A stretch of DNA of 64,000 nucleotides, from the NCBI RefSeq assembly GCF_012848175.1, contig NZ_CP051651.1, positions 1,984,001 through 2,048,000 of the forward strand, in the 5' to 3' direction. Shown one piece after another: positions 1 to 8,647 of the stretch (position 1 is its first letter; each line of letters opens with the position of its first letter). Both the position numbers and the translations under genes were made by a program. Below the pieces are notes generated by a model. That model made no database searches and had not been told where the DNA came from. It saw nothing but the letters and a program-made list of their open reading frames with translations. This stretch comes from Xanthomonas campestris pv. badrii (GTDB taxonomy: Bacteria; Pseudomonadota; Gammaproteobacteria; Xanthomonadales; Xanthomonadaceae).

Positions 1-630
1 ATGCATCGCCAGCTCCGTTATGCCGTCCTTGCCACCGCCCTGTTCGCCAGTACCGCCTTTGCCGGTGCGCGTCAGGAGCTGGATACCTTTACCCGTGGCC
101 TGAAAGGCCTGGACGGGCAGTTCAACCAGCAGGTCAGCGATGCCAACGGCCGGGTCAAGGAACGCTCCAGCGGACGGGTGGCATTGTCGGCGCCACGCCA
201 GTTCCGCTGGGAATACGCCAAGCCCTACAAGCAGCTGATCGTGGCTGACGGCAAGAAGGTCTGGGTGTTCGACCCGGATCTGGAGCAGGTGACCGTACGC
301 GCGCAGGGCAGCGAAGAGCAGAACAGCCCGCTGGTCGCCCTGATCGACCCCGCGCGCCTGGACAAGCAGTACGACGTCAGTGAAGAGGCCACACCGCGCG
401 ATGGCTTGCAGTGGCTGTCGCTGACGCCCAAGGTCGACACCGAAGCCAGCTTCCAGATGGCCGCGCTGGGATTCGGCAAGGACGGCCTGGCAAAGATGGA
501 GGTGGTGGATGCCGTGGGGCAGCGCACGGCCATCAGCTTCAGCGGCTGGAAGCGCAACCCCGCATTCGCCGCAGACACCTTCCGCTACACGCCGGCCAAG
601 GGGGTGGATGTGGTGGGCGACGCGCAGTAG
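1..630 (+). CDS. lolA: Outer-membrane lipoprotein carrier protein LolA
   Basis: Periplasmic chaperone that takes mature lipoproteins from the LolCDE transporter in the inner membrane and hands them to LolB at the outer membrane. The 209-residue protein starts with a cleavable signal peptide (about residues 1-22, ending AFA). It then has the LolA pattern: an LxGQFxQ segment near residue 37, the RPGRFRWEY-type stretch (here APRQFRWEY) near 65, and a VWVFDPDLEQVTVR strand near 90. Length fits the family (about 200 residues). The ATG is the first base of the window, so promoter and ribosome binding site are not visible. It converges on the effector gene, with 115 bp between the two stops. The call is secure. 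Confidence 0.95.
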   Translation: MHRQLRYAVLATALFASTAFAGARQELDTFTRGLKGLDGQFNQQVSDANGRVKERSSGRVALSAPRQFRWEYAKPYKQLIVADGKKVWVFDPDLEQVTVRAQGSEEQNSPLVALIDPARLDKQYDVSEEATPRDGLQWLSLTPKVDTEASFQMAALGFGKDGLAKMEVVDAVGQRTAISFSGWKRNPAFAADTFRYTPAKGVDVVGDAQ

Positions 631-745
631 AAGCGTCTGCGGCGCGCGAGATGAAGGCAAGGGTGCAGCGAGCGGCTGTGCCTGCGAGCGCGCATAAGTT
701 GTCGTGACCTGACGGATGCACTCGCACAGGAGCGATGCCACCACG

Positions 746-3700
746 CTACGGGACTGGCTCGTACGGGATCCACTGACCAACCGTCCGGCTCGCCTCTGCA
801 GCCTGGTTGGTCTGGCGTTTGATGAAGAAATCGAGGCCACGTTCGCGCTGGCGTTTGCCCTTTTCGCGCAGGATCAGGATGGTCGGTTCCCAGATACTTG
901 GGTGGCCGATCAGCGCATCGAAAGCACGATCGGCTTCCGCCGCTTGCGCTTCGCATCCGGCGACCCGCAATAGCTGGGCCTGCGCGCGCAGTGCGTCCAG
1001 GCGTGGTGCAGCCTCTGCCTGCAACACCCAGTCCACGATCAGCGAGGCGAACTTGTTGTCTTGCATGTGAAGACGGACCCGGTCGATGAAGTCCTGCAAC
1101 TGGCGCTCGGCCACCATGTAGAGCCGCTGGTCGTCGACCTTGCCCTGCAGTTTGGAGATTCCGTAGTGGGTCCATAACTGCCAGTTGCGCTTCACTTCGC
1201 GTTCGAATGAGGCGAAATTGAAGAATTCGAAGCCACGATCCGTGCGCACAGGATCGATTTCGTTGTTGAACATCCACAAGGTGGAGAACGTAGTGCTGCC
1301 GGCCGAGCGCAGTTCCTTGCTGTAACCAAGATCCAGGGTGGCCAGGGACAGCCGTGCCATCGGTGTGGGCGGCGCATTGCCGGCGCTTGGGTGCGTCCAC
1401 TGCTGGGCGACGAGGCTGGCCGATGCGCGCCCTGCGATCTCTACCCTGGATTGCGCGCTCCAATCCTTCAGCACCATCGTCATGTAGCCTTCGATCGGCG
1501 TCTGCGAACGGGAGGTTTCCCGCCGTGCTTTTAGGCCGAGCGACGCGCCCAGGGTGGCGCGTCGCGGTTGGCCATCCATGTTTCCCACGCGCACGCCAGC
1601 AGCGACGCTGAGGCTGGATTCGGTGGCCGAAGTGTTGCGTTCGGCATGGCCGATCAAGCCAACGGTGATGCTGGGGTGGTGTGCCAGTAGCTCCCCCAGA
1701 AAGTCGCGCTGGCTCAACTGGCCTGCGTCGCCGCCGGATTGCTCGGCTAGTTGCAGCAAGTGTTCGAACATGGCCAGGAACTGCGCGCGCTGCTCCAGCT
1801 CCTGGCCCTTGCCCCGCCGTGGTACGCGGATTTGCACGCCATGCTCGATACCCGATTCCTTTTTCATTCGCCACTCGGCTGCGCCCGTGATGCCTACTGG
1901 TGCGCGTTCGGTGCCCGGCAGCAGCACGCCCGCGCTAATGCCGGTAGTGGCGTTGAACTGCCTCGCCTTCTGCCGCCCGATCTGCAGCGACAGCCCGGTC
2001 CGCCCCATGTAGATCTCCACCGAGCGATCGGAACTGGTCTGGCCGCCCGCGGAGAGTTTCAGTCCCAGGCCGCTGGGGATGATCGCAAGCGCGGCCGACA
2101 GCGGCGTCGTATTGAGTCCGATCACACGTTGCTCGGTGAGACGCAGCTTGTCGCGCCATTCCAGCCGTTCCATCAGGTTGCGCAAGCATTCAAATAGCGC
2201 GCGTGGCGATCTGACGCGGGAGGTGTCGCCCTCATGCAGAAAGCGACTGGCATGACCAACGGCCTGATGAAAGTGCCTGCGCGCGACCGACGCCAGTTCT
2301 TCATCCAACGGCGCTGCACCGATCGGCAGGTCGCTCGGCTGTCCGGCGTGGTCGAGCAGGCCGCGCTGGATCAGACGCAGCGTTTCGGGCAGACGCATGC
2401 GGCCTGCGCGTAATGCACCCCATGCGGACGCGATGGCCGGATGGCACGGCGCCGGCTGCAGATCGTAGGTCTCGTTCATGGAGGCAGCCACCGAGCGCTG
2501 AAGCTCCTGGGCACGCCGTTCGATCGTGCCCAGCACTTTGGCAGTGAAGGTCAGGTCGGCCGCGTTCTGCTCGTGTGGGAGCCATTGTGCGTATTCCAAC
2601 AGCGCCTGCATCGCCAACTCGTCCTGCGACGGCATTCGCCCGCCCGCCAACTGGATTTGGCGGCGGGCGACGAGCCAGCTGGTCAGGTGGCCGGCCGCCT
2701 CGCGAAGAGCGTCGTTGGCACGTCGCACGGCGGTGGGAAGCGCTTCTGAGGCGCCGACCTTCATTCCCAGCTCAAGTGCGTTGAAGGGATTGAGGGCGCG
2801 CCTTCCGCGCCTTCCGCTGCCTGCTACCGCCCACTGCGCAAACATCTGCAGGCATGCGTTGACGCGCGCATAGGGTGAACCTGCCCGGGTGGTTTCGTAG
2901 CCATTGCGGAATGCGTGAAATGCGCTGCGCTGGGCATCGGTTGCAGACTGCAGGCCCTGCAGCGGCGAGTCTCCATACACGGCATGGCGCGCTCCCATCT
3001 GCGCATCGCCCAGCCATGTGCGTTCAGCCTGTTCTGCGTCCGGCGTCAGTGCAAGCCGGTGGCTTGCACGCAGATGGACCTGCGCCGCCTCCAACCATTC
3101 CCTGGCGGGAGGCGTGGGTTCTTCGCGCAGCATGTGCGAAAGAACCTGCATGCCGCGCGGAACGCTGGCCAACAGGCCGACGCAGGCGGTGACGGTGTCC
3201 ATTGGCTGGACCGCCTCGGCAGCGATGGAGACCTGTGGCGGCGGAACTAGCGCACGCAAGTGCACCACGCCCAGGCGTTGCAGCACGTCGGCCGCTGCCG
3301 TGGCATCGCCCTCGCTGGCGATCGCCAAGGCATGCAGGGCGATGCGCAACGTGTCGACCGGCTGCAAGGCGTCGCTCCCGAACGCAGCGCTACGGCCATG
3401 CAGGCCGTCGGCCCAGGCGCGCAGAACCTGTCGGCTCACGGGGTCGATGGTGTCCTCACGAAAGCCGGGTAGGGCGTCGAGCAGGGCCTCCATGGTGTCG
3501 GCGGCGATATCGGCAGCGACGGGCCGGGCCTCATCGGCCGGCGGCTGTGCGGCTGCCTGTTGCACCACGCGTTGCATGTCCTCGTTCGCAGCTTCCAGCG
3601 TGCTGACCGTCTGTTCGTGCTGCCACAACTCTTCGGTGTTGATCCGCGACGAATGCCGCGCCTGCTGCAGTTTTGCGTCGACCTGGGCGAGGCGCTGCTG

Positions 3701-4981
3701 TAGCCGCTGCGCATGCCGCTGGCAACGCTTGGCATGCTGGCGTTGCAGGGTCAGCATGTTCGCGTCGCGCCCCAGCCGTGTGCGCAGTGCCTCGATTTCT
3801 CGCTTTCGCTCCGCAGCAAGGTGCGAGCCGAGCGTGCGAGACGCCGGCTTGTTGGCAGAGCTACTTGCTTGATCTGACTGCAACGCATCGCGTGCTTGCG
3901 CATACGTGCTTTGCAATCGATCGATCTGCGCGTTGGCTTCCGCAAGTGCTTGCTCTGCTTGTGCTGCCTGTGCCGAGCCGCGGCCGAAAAAGACCGTTTT
4001 GGCCAGCGCATCGCCGCGCGCGCGCGCCTGCTGCACTGCGTGTTCGAGCTGGGTGCAGACGCGCTGCAGCTGTGCGCGATCGACGTTCTGCGGCGCGTTT
4101 GCCGAAGATGGGACCGCGTGCGCTGCGACAGCGCGCGACGGCTGATCGTGCGGCAGAGCGTTCAATGCGGCGCGTGCGGTGAGGATGTCCGACTCGAGAT
4201 CGTGGATCGCGGCGGCAACTGCGTCAGTGTGCACATCGCATCCATGCAGCTGTTGCAGCAGTTCGGCACGTTCGCGCGTCAGCGCGTTGATGCTGTCGCT
4301 GAGGTTTGCGGCGCGCCGGGCCCTCAGGGCCAACTGCTCGCGTGCAGCCTGTAGCGTTTGTGCATGCGCGTAGATCAGTTCGTCCTGGCGACGCCGGCAG
4401 ATGCATGCGGCCAGGTCGTCGTTGGATTGCTCCAGGCGGGCGATCAGCGCCTCATTGAGATGCTCGGTGGCATTGGGCAGCAGCGCGGATGCTCGCAGCT
4501 CACAGGCGACGTTGGCGTTGCGATCCGCTGGGCCGGCTGGTGTGTCCCGCTCGTACTGCACCGATGAATAGCGCAGCAGGCTCGTATGTGGTTCTGGCGA
4601 ACCGCTACTGAGCCCCAATCGTTCTGCGGCCTTCCTGCAGGGCCGCGGGAGGGCGTGTTTGCGTTTGGGAGCGGCCTTCAGTCCGGGGTCGACGACGCTT
4701 GGCTGTCTTGCTTGCTCAAGCAGCGTCGCGGACCAACCCAGCGGGTCTTGCTGTGCCTGGATCAGTTCCGCCTCGAACGCGCATGGGTCCGGAGTCGCCA
4801 ATTTGTTGTGGGTCTGCCGCCGCGCAGAAGGCTTGGATGGATGCGCGATGGTCTCGGCCATCCCTGGAAGGCAAGCGGCGATGACGGAGGGGCGAAGCGG
4901 AATGCGGGGCATGGTGGAATCCGTGCGCTGAACCTGCCGCTTGCGCTGGCGCAGCGCGTGATTGATGCGGGATGCCTGCAC
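746..4981 (-). CDS. xopZ: XopZ-family type III effector (large, coiled-coil rich)
   Basis: Predicted effector delivered into plant cells by the Hrp type III secretion system; XopZ-class effectors are reported to suppress host basal immunity. The 1411-residue protein has no signal peptide and a polar, Ser/Pro/Arg-rich N terminus with few acidic residues. Residues about 180-450 are Ala/Gln/Arg-rich and look like long coiled coils; the rest is helical with no enzyme motif that I recognise. Size and position between lolA and rarA match my memory of xopZ in Xanthomonas. A PIP-box-like promoter lies upstream (5046-5070 with -10 at 5009-5014). The start used is GTG at 4981, about 20 nt after the predicted transcription start; an ATG at 4912 (23 residues in) is a real alternative. 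The family name rests on memory, not a search. Confidence 0.72.
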   Translation of the reverse strand: MQASRINHALRQRKRQVQRTDSTMPRIPLRPSVIAACLPGMAETIAHPSKPSARRQTHNKLATPDPCAFEAELIQAQQDPLGWSATLLEQARQPSVVDPGLKAAPKRKHALPRPCRKAAERLGLSSGSPEPHTSLLRYSSVQYERDTPAGPADRNANVACELRASALLPNATEHLNEALIARLEQSNDDLAACICRRRQDELIYAHAQTLQAAREQLALRARRAANLSDSINALTRERAELLQQLHGCDVHTDAVAAAIHDLESDILTARAALNALPHDQPSRAVAAHAVPSSANAPQNVDRAQLQRVCTQLEHAVQQARARGDALAKTVFFGRGSAQAAQAEQALAEANAQIDRLQSTYAQARDALQSDQASSSANKPASRTLGSHLAAERKREIEALRTRLGRDANMLTLQRQHAKRCQRHAQRLQQRLAQVDAKLQQARHSSRINTEELWQHEQTVSTLEAANEDMQRVVQQAAAQPPADEARPVAADIAADTMEALLDALPGFREDTIDPVSRQVLRAWADGLHGRSAAFGSDALQPVDTLRIALHALAIASEGDATAAADVLQRLGVVHLRALVPPPQVSIAAEAVQPMDTVTACVGLLASVPRGMQVLSHMLREEPTPPAREWLEAAQVHLRASHRLALTPDAEQAERTWLGDAQMGARHAVYGDSPLQGLQSATDAQRSAFHAFRNGYETTRAGSPYARVNACLQMFAQWAVAGSGRRGRRALNPFNALELGMKVGASEALPTAVRRANDALREAAGHLTSWLVARRQIQLAGGRMPSQDELAMQALLEYAQWLPHEQNAADLTFTAKVLGTIERRAQELQRSVAASMNETYDLQPAPCHPAIASAWGALRAGRMRLPETLRLIQRGLLDHAGQPSDLPIGAAPLDEELASVARRHFHQAVGHASRFLHEGDTSRVRSPRALFECLRNLMERLEWRDKLRLTEQRVIGLNTTPLSAALAIIPSGLGLKLSAGGQTSSDRSVEIYMGRTGLSLQIGRQKARQFNATTGISAGVLLPGTERAPVGITGAAEWRMKKESGIEHGVQIRVPRRGKGQELEQRAQFLAMFEHLLQLAEQSGGDAGQLSQRDFLGELLAHHPSITVGLIGHAERNTSATESSLSVAAGVRVGNMDGQPRRATLGASLGLKARRETSRSQTPIEGYMTMVLKDWSAQSRVEIAGRASASLVAQQWTHPSAGNAPPTPMARLSLATLDLGYSKELRSAGSTTFSTLWMFNNEIDPVRTDRGFEFFNFASFEREVKRNWQLWTHYGISKLQGKVDDQRLYMVAERQLQDFIDRVRLHMQDNKFASLIVDWVLQAEAAPRLDALRAQAQLLRVAGCEAQAAEADRAFDALIGHPSIWEPTILILREKGKRQRERGLDFFIKRQTNQAAEASRTVGQWIPYEPVP

Positions 4982-5008
4982 GCGATTGCGGTCACTCGTT
5001 ACTCAGTA

Positions 5009-5070
5009 ACCATATTGCGCTGCGCAGTCGATGCGTTGCACGCGCGCGAAGTGGTCGCTTGGAAAGAGAA
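5009..5070 (-). promoter_or_regulatory. Imperfect PIP box plus -10 for the xopZ-like gene
   Basis: Read on the minus strand, TTCTC (5070-5066), 15 bases, then TTCGC (5050-5046) is a one-mismatch version of the plant-inducible-promoter box TTCGB-N15-TTCGB bound by HrpX. TATGGT (5014-5009) follows after 31 bases. This fits the known rule that a YANNNT -10 sits 30-32 bp after the box. Transcription would start near 5002, just upstream of the GTG at 4981. Confidence 0.65.
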
Positions 5071-5130
5071 CGTCGGCGTCTCAGCGATAGCCGAACACTG
5101 CGTTGTGGAACGTCCATCAGGCGCAGGCTG

Positions 5131-5136
5131 TAGAAT
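5131..5136 (+). promoter_or_regulatory. -10 element that would give a leaderless rarA mRNA
   Basis: TAGAAT ends six bases before the GTG at 5143, so the expected transcription start falls on the start codon itself. I see no convincing -35. GAGG lies only two bases before the GTG, too close for a normal ribosome binding site, which also favours leaderless initiation if this start is right. Confidence 0.35.
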
Positions 5137-5142
5137 GAGGGA

Positions 5143-6516
5143 GTGAGCAAAGCCAAACGTCCCGACTCGATCACACCCGATCTACTGCATGTCGATCGCA
5201 GCGCCATGGGACCCTTGGCAGAGCGGATGCGGCCGCGCACGCTTGACGAGATGGTGGGCCAGAAGCGATTGCTGGCTCCCGATAGCGCCTTGCGGCGCGC
5301 GGTCGAATCCGGGCGCGTGCACTCCATGATCCTGTGGGGCCCGCCGGGATGCGGCAAGACCACATTGGCCTTGTTGCTGGCGCACTATGCAGACGCCGAA
5401 TTCAAGGCGATCTCGGCCGTACTCTCGGGCCTGCCGGAAGTGCGGCAGGTACTGGCAGAGGCGGCGCAGCGTTTTGCCGGTGGCCGCCGCACGGTGTTGT
5501 TCGTCGATGAGGTGCATCGCTTCAACAAGGCCCAGCAGGATGCGTTTTTGCCGCATATCGAGCGTGGCACCATCCTGTTCGTCGGCGCGACCACCGAGAA
5601 TCCTTCGTTCGAATTGAACTCCGCGTTGCTGTCGCGCTGCCGCGTGCACGTGCTGGAAGCGGTGTCGCCGCAGGATATCGTCGAAGCGCTGCAACGCGCC
5701 TTGCACGATCCGGAGCGCGGATTGGGGCAGGAACGCATCGAGGTTTCGGACGCGTCCTTGCTGGAGATCGCCAGCGCCGCCGACGGCGATGTGCGCCGCG
5801 CATTGACGCTGCTGGAGATCGCCGCCGAGCTTGCCGCGGGCGAGGGTGGCCAGATCACGCCGCAAACTCTGTTGCAGGTACTGGCCGACCGTACCCGCCG
5901 TTTCGACAAGAACGGTGAGCAGTTCTATGACCAGATATCGGCCTTGCACAAGTCCGTGCGCAGCTCCAACCCGGATGCAGCGCTGTACTGGCTCACCCGT
6001 ATGCTCGATGGCGGCTGCGATCCTGCGTATCTGGCGCGGCGACTGACCCGCATGGCGATCGAGGATATCGGCCTGGCCGATCCGCGTGCGCAAAGCATGG
6101 CGCTGGAAGCCTGGGACATCTATGAGCGCCTGGGCAGTCCGGAAGGCGAGCTGGCATTTGCGCAATTGGTGCTGTACCTGGCCAGCACCGCCAAGTCGAA
6201 CGCCGGCTATGCCGCCTTCAACCAGGCCAAGGCCGACGTGCGCGCCACCGGTACCCAGGAAGTTCCGCTGCACTTGCGCAACGCGCCGACCAAGCTGATG
6301 AAGACGCTCGGCTACGGCCAGGATTACCAGTACGACCATGACGCCGAAGGCGGTATCGCCCTGGACCAGACCGGCTTTCCAGACGCGATGGGTGAGCAGG
6401 TCTACTACAACCCGGTGCCGCGCGGGCTGGAGATCAAGCTCAAGGAAAAGCTCGACCGCCTGCGCGCCGCGCGGGCGCAGGCGCGGGCTGACAAGGCGCA
6501 CAAGCCCACCGCATAA
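5143..6516 (+). CDS. rarA: Replication-associated recombination protein A (MgsA/WRNIP1 family AAA+ ATPase)
   Basis: Clamp-loader-like AAA+ ATPase acting at stalled replication forks. The 457-residue protein contains Walker A GPPGCGKTT (about residues 66-74), Walker B LFVDEVHRF (about 120-128), sensor GATTENPSFE (about 150) and the C-terminal helical region typical of RarA, ending in a basic tail. The start used is GTG 5143; an in-frame ATG at 5206 would still keep the conserved PLAERMRP entry and cannot be excluded. It is divergent from the effector gene, with 161 bp between the start codons, a region that also holds the effector promoter. Confidence 0.95.
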   Translation: MSKAKRPDSITPDLLHVDRSAMGPLAERMRPRTLDEMVGQKRLLAPDSALRRAVESGRVHSMILWGPPGCGKTTLALLLAHYADAEFKAISAVLSGLPEVRQVLAEAAQRFAGGRRTVLFVDEVHRFNKAQQDAFLPHIERGTILFVGATTENPSFELNSALLSRCRVHVLEAVSPQDIVEALQRALHDPERGLGQERIEVSDASLLEIASAADGDVRRALTLLEIAAELAAGEGGQITPQTLLQVLADRTRRFDKNGEQFYDQISALHKSVRSSNPDAALYWLTRMLDGGCDPAYLARRLTRMAIEDIGLADPRAQSMALEAWDIYERLGSPEGELAFAQLVLYLASTAKSNAGYAAFNQAKADVRATGTQEVPLHLRNAPTKLMKTLGYGQDYQYDHDAEGGIALDQTGFPDAMGEQVYYNPVPRGLEIKLKEKLDRLRAARAQARADKAHKPTA

Positions 6517-6698
6517 TCGGTGGGGCAAAGGTGGCCTTGCTTCTTGAGCCGCGCGCACGCGTGCGCTGTTGATGCGTGTCACTGCCACACCGTGGCGGCA
6601 GTTGCATGCCCCAGCTGCGTTTTTCGACCCAGGATGAAGATGCCGATGCTGCAGGTGACTGTTTCAAACACCCCGTCGGCTGGTTGCGGAGCGCGCGC

Positions 6699-7100
6699 AT
6701 GAACGCCCCGGTGTGGTGGCAGCAATTGCTGCTGGCGATGGCCGGTGGCGCGCTCGGCTCCGGTCTGCGCTTTGCGATTGGTGCATCGCTGCTGCAGCGC
6801 TTCGGCGCCGGGTTTCCGTGGGGAACCTTGACCGTGAACCTGGTCGGCTCGTTCGTCGCTGGCGTGCTGCTGGTGTGGCTGGATGCGCGGGGCCCGTCGA
6901 GCTGGCCGCTGCGGGCCTTGCTGATCGTCGGCGTCATGGGCGGGCTGACCACGTTCTCGTCGTTGATGATGGAATGCCTGGTCTTTGCACGCAGCGAGCG
7001 CACCACGATGATCGGCATCTATCTGGCGGTAACGCTGGTGGCGGGGCTGGCATTGGTGTTCGCTGGTGCACGCACCGGGCAGTGGTTGGTTGCCCGCTAG
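6699..7100 (+). CDS. crcB: Fluoride efflux channel CrcB/Fluc
   Basis: Small inner-membrane protein that forms dimeric fluoride channels and relieves fluoride toxicity. The 133-residue protein has four hydrophobic segments and the family signatures [10 protein letters not shown] (about residue 14), [11 protein letters not shown] (about 39) and [12 protein letters not shown] (about 74). The ATG at 6699 is chosen because the family begins a few residues before GGxxGxxxR; the longer upstream reading frame is unlike the family. I looked in the 180 bp before it for a fluoride riboswitch and did not see one convincingly. It converges on the thiolase gene. Confidence 0.93.
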   Translation: MNAPVWWQQLLLAMAGGALGSGLRFAIGASLLQRFGAGFPWGTLTVNLVGSFVAGVLLVWLDARGPSSWPLRALLIVGVMGGLTTFSSLMMECLVFARSERTTMIGIYLAVTLVAGLALVFAGARTGQWLVAR

Positions 7101-7193
7101 GCGGCGGCCGCTGGCGTCTTGCCGGCAGTAGCGCGAGGTCACGCTGCGGGTAGCAGTGGAAGGCGAGCGTTCGTCAGTGGCCTGCAGAACGAA

Positions 7194-7219
7194 CGAAGGC
7201 GTGCTTGCGCACGCCTTCG
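7194..7219. terminator. Hairpin between convergent crcB and fadA
   Basis: An 11-bp perfect stem (7194-7204 with 7209-7219) closed by a TTGC loop sits between two converging genes. It could end transcripts from both sides. There is no T-run on either strand, so intrinsic termination is uncertain. Confidence 0.5.
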
Positions 7220-7285
7220 TCGATCGGCTGATCGGCAGGGCGAGAGCGACGCGATCGCCGTTCCCGCAATGCGCGGCCCGGTGCC

Positions 7286-8491
7286 TTACAACGCTTCGAT
7301 GATGCCGGCCGCGCCCATGCCGGTACCGATGCACATGGTGACCATGCCGTACTTCTGCTGGCGGCGGCGCAGGCCGTGCACCAGGGTGGCGGCACGGATC
7401 GCGCCGGTGGCGCCCAGCGGGTGGCCCAGCGCAATCGCGCCGCCCAGCGGATTGACCTTGGACGGATCCAGCTCGCTGTCGCGGATCACCGCCAACGCCT
7501 GTGCGGCGAAGGCTTCGTTGAGTTCGATCCAGTCGAGCTGGTCCTTGGTCAGGCCGGCCTGCTTGAGCGCCTTGGGAATTGCGGCGATCGGGCCGATACC
7601 CATCACTTCCGGGCGCACACCGGCCACCGAGAAGCTGACAAAACGCGCCAGCGGGGAGAGGCCGTAATCCTTGATCGCCTGCTCGGAGGCCAGCAGCACG
7701 GCACCGGCGCCATCGCTCATCTGCGAGGAGTTGCCGGCAGTGACGCTGCCGCCGAACTGCCCGTTGCGAAACACCGGGCGCAGCTTGGCCAGGCCTTCCA
7801 GCGAGCTGTCCGGACGCGGGCCTTCGTCGGTGTCGACCAGGCGCTTGCGCAGGGCGATGACGTTGCCGGCCAGGTCGGGCTGGTGCGAATGGATCTCGTA
7901 CGGGGTGATCTCGTCACGGAACTCGCCGGCGGCGATCGCGGCGATGGCCTTCTGGTGCGAGGCCAGCGCGAATGCATCCTGATCCTCGCGCGAGACCTTC
8001 CATTCCTCGGCCACCTTCTCGGCGGTGATGCCCATGCCATAGGCAATGGCCACGTGGTCGTCGGCGAACACGCTCGGCGACATCGCGACCTTGTTGCCCA
8101 TCATCGGCACCATCGACATCGACTCGGTGCCACCAGCCAGCATCAGGTCGGCGTTGCCCAGACGGATCTGGTCGGCCGCCATCGCCACGGCCTGGATGCC
8201 GGACGAACAGAAGCGGTTGATGGTCTGGCCAGCCACGGTATTGGGCAGGCCGGCCAGCAGCACGCCGATGCGCGCCACGTTCATGCCTTGCTCGCCCTCG
8301 GGCATGGCGCAGCCGATGATGGCGTCGTCGATGCGCGAGGTATCGATGCCCGGCGCCTGCGCCACGACTGCACGCAACACGTGCGCCAGCATGTCGTCGG
8401 GACGGGTATTGCGGAACACGCCCTTGGGCGCCTTGCCGACCGGCGTACGCGTGGCGGCGACGATGTAGGCTTCTTGAATCTGCTTGCTCAT
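7286..8491 (-). CDS. fadA: Acetyl-CoA C-acyltransferase (3-ketoacyl-CoA thiolase)
   Basis: Last step of fatty-acid beta-oxidation: thiolytic cleavage of 3-ketoacyl-CoA to acetyl-CoA and a shortened acyl-CoA. The 401-residue protein shows the thiolase features in order: AATRTPVGKAPKG at the N terminus, the acyl-enzyme Cys in NRFCSSG (about residue 89), NPLGGAIALGHPLG with its catalytic His (about 355), and the C-terminal Cys in CIGTGMGAAG (about 389). The start is ATG 8491; a longer frame reaches 8542 but begins inside a repeat sequence. It lies 156 bp downstream of fadB on the same strand and is probably co-transcribed. Confidence 0.94.
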   Translation of the reverse strand: MSKQIQEAYIVAATRTPVGKAPKGVFRNTRPDDMLAHVLRAVVAQAPGIDTSRIDDAIIGCAMPEGEQGMNVARIGVLLAGLPNTVAGQTINRFCSSGIQAVAMAADQIRLGNADLMLAGGTESMSMVPMMGNKVAMSPSVFADDHVAIAYGMGITAEKVAEEWKVSREDQDAFALASHQKAIAAIAAGEFRDEITPYEIHSHQPDLAGNVIALRKRLVDTDEGPRPDSSLEGLAKLRPVFRNGQFGGSVTAGNSSQMSDGAGAVLLASEQAIKDYGLSPLARFVSFSVAGVRPEVMGIGPIAAIPKALKQAGLTKDQLDWIELNEAFAAQALAVIRDSELDPSKVNPLGGAIALGHPLGATGAIRAATLVHGLRRRQQKYGMVTMCIGTGMGAAGIIEAL

Positions 8492-8510
8492 TTGGCTATC
8501 TCCGATAGCC

Positions 8511-8538
8511 GGGAATGGGGAGTGGGGAATCGGGAATC
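8511..8538 (+). repeat. Intergenic repeat, left copy of an inverted pair
   Basis: GA-rich 28-mer built from GGGAATGGGG and GGGAATCGGGAATC units. Its complement recurs at 8621-8647, sharing a run of 20 identical bases. I remember such GATTCCCCATTCCC-type elements as common between Xanthomonas genes; that is from memory, not a search. Confidence 0.6.
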
Positions 8539-8620
8539 GCAAGTGCGGATTCGCCTGAGTTCGCCATCTTCATCACCCGGCAGATAATTGGGAGAAGCGG
8601 GGAGTCGGTTGGGCTTTTAC

Positions 8621-8647
8621 CCATTCCCGATTCCCCACTCCCGATTC
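8621..8647 (-). repeat. Intergenic repeat, right copy of an inverted pair
   Basis: Inverted partner of 8511-8538. Together they could fold the fadB-fadA spacer of the mRNA into a long stem with a loop of about 80 bases, which might change the ratio of the two products. Confidence 0.6.

Noticed and set aside
6517..6698. Fluoride riboswitch upstream of crcB
   Set aside because: I could not find the conserved GGNGAUG-type start or the pseudoknot pairing in this spacer.
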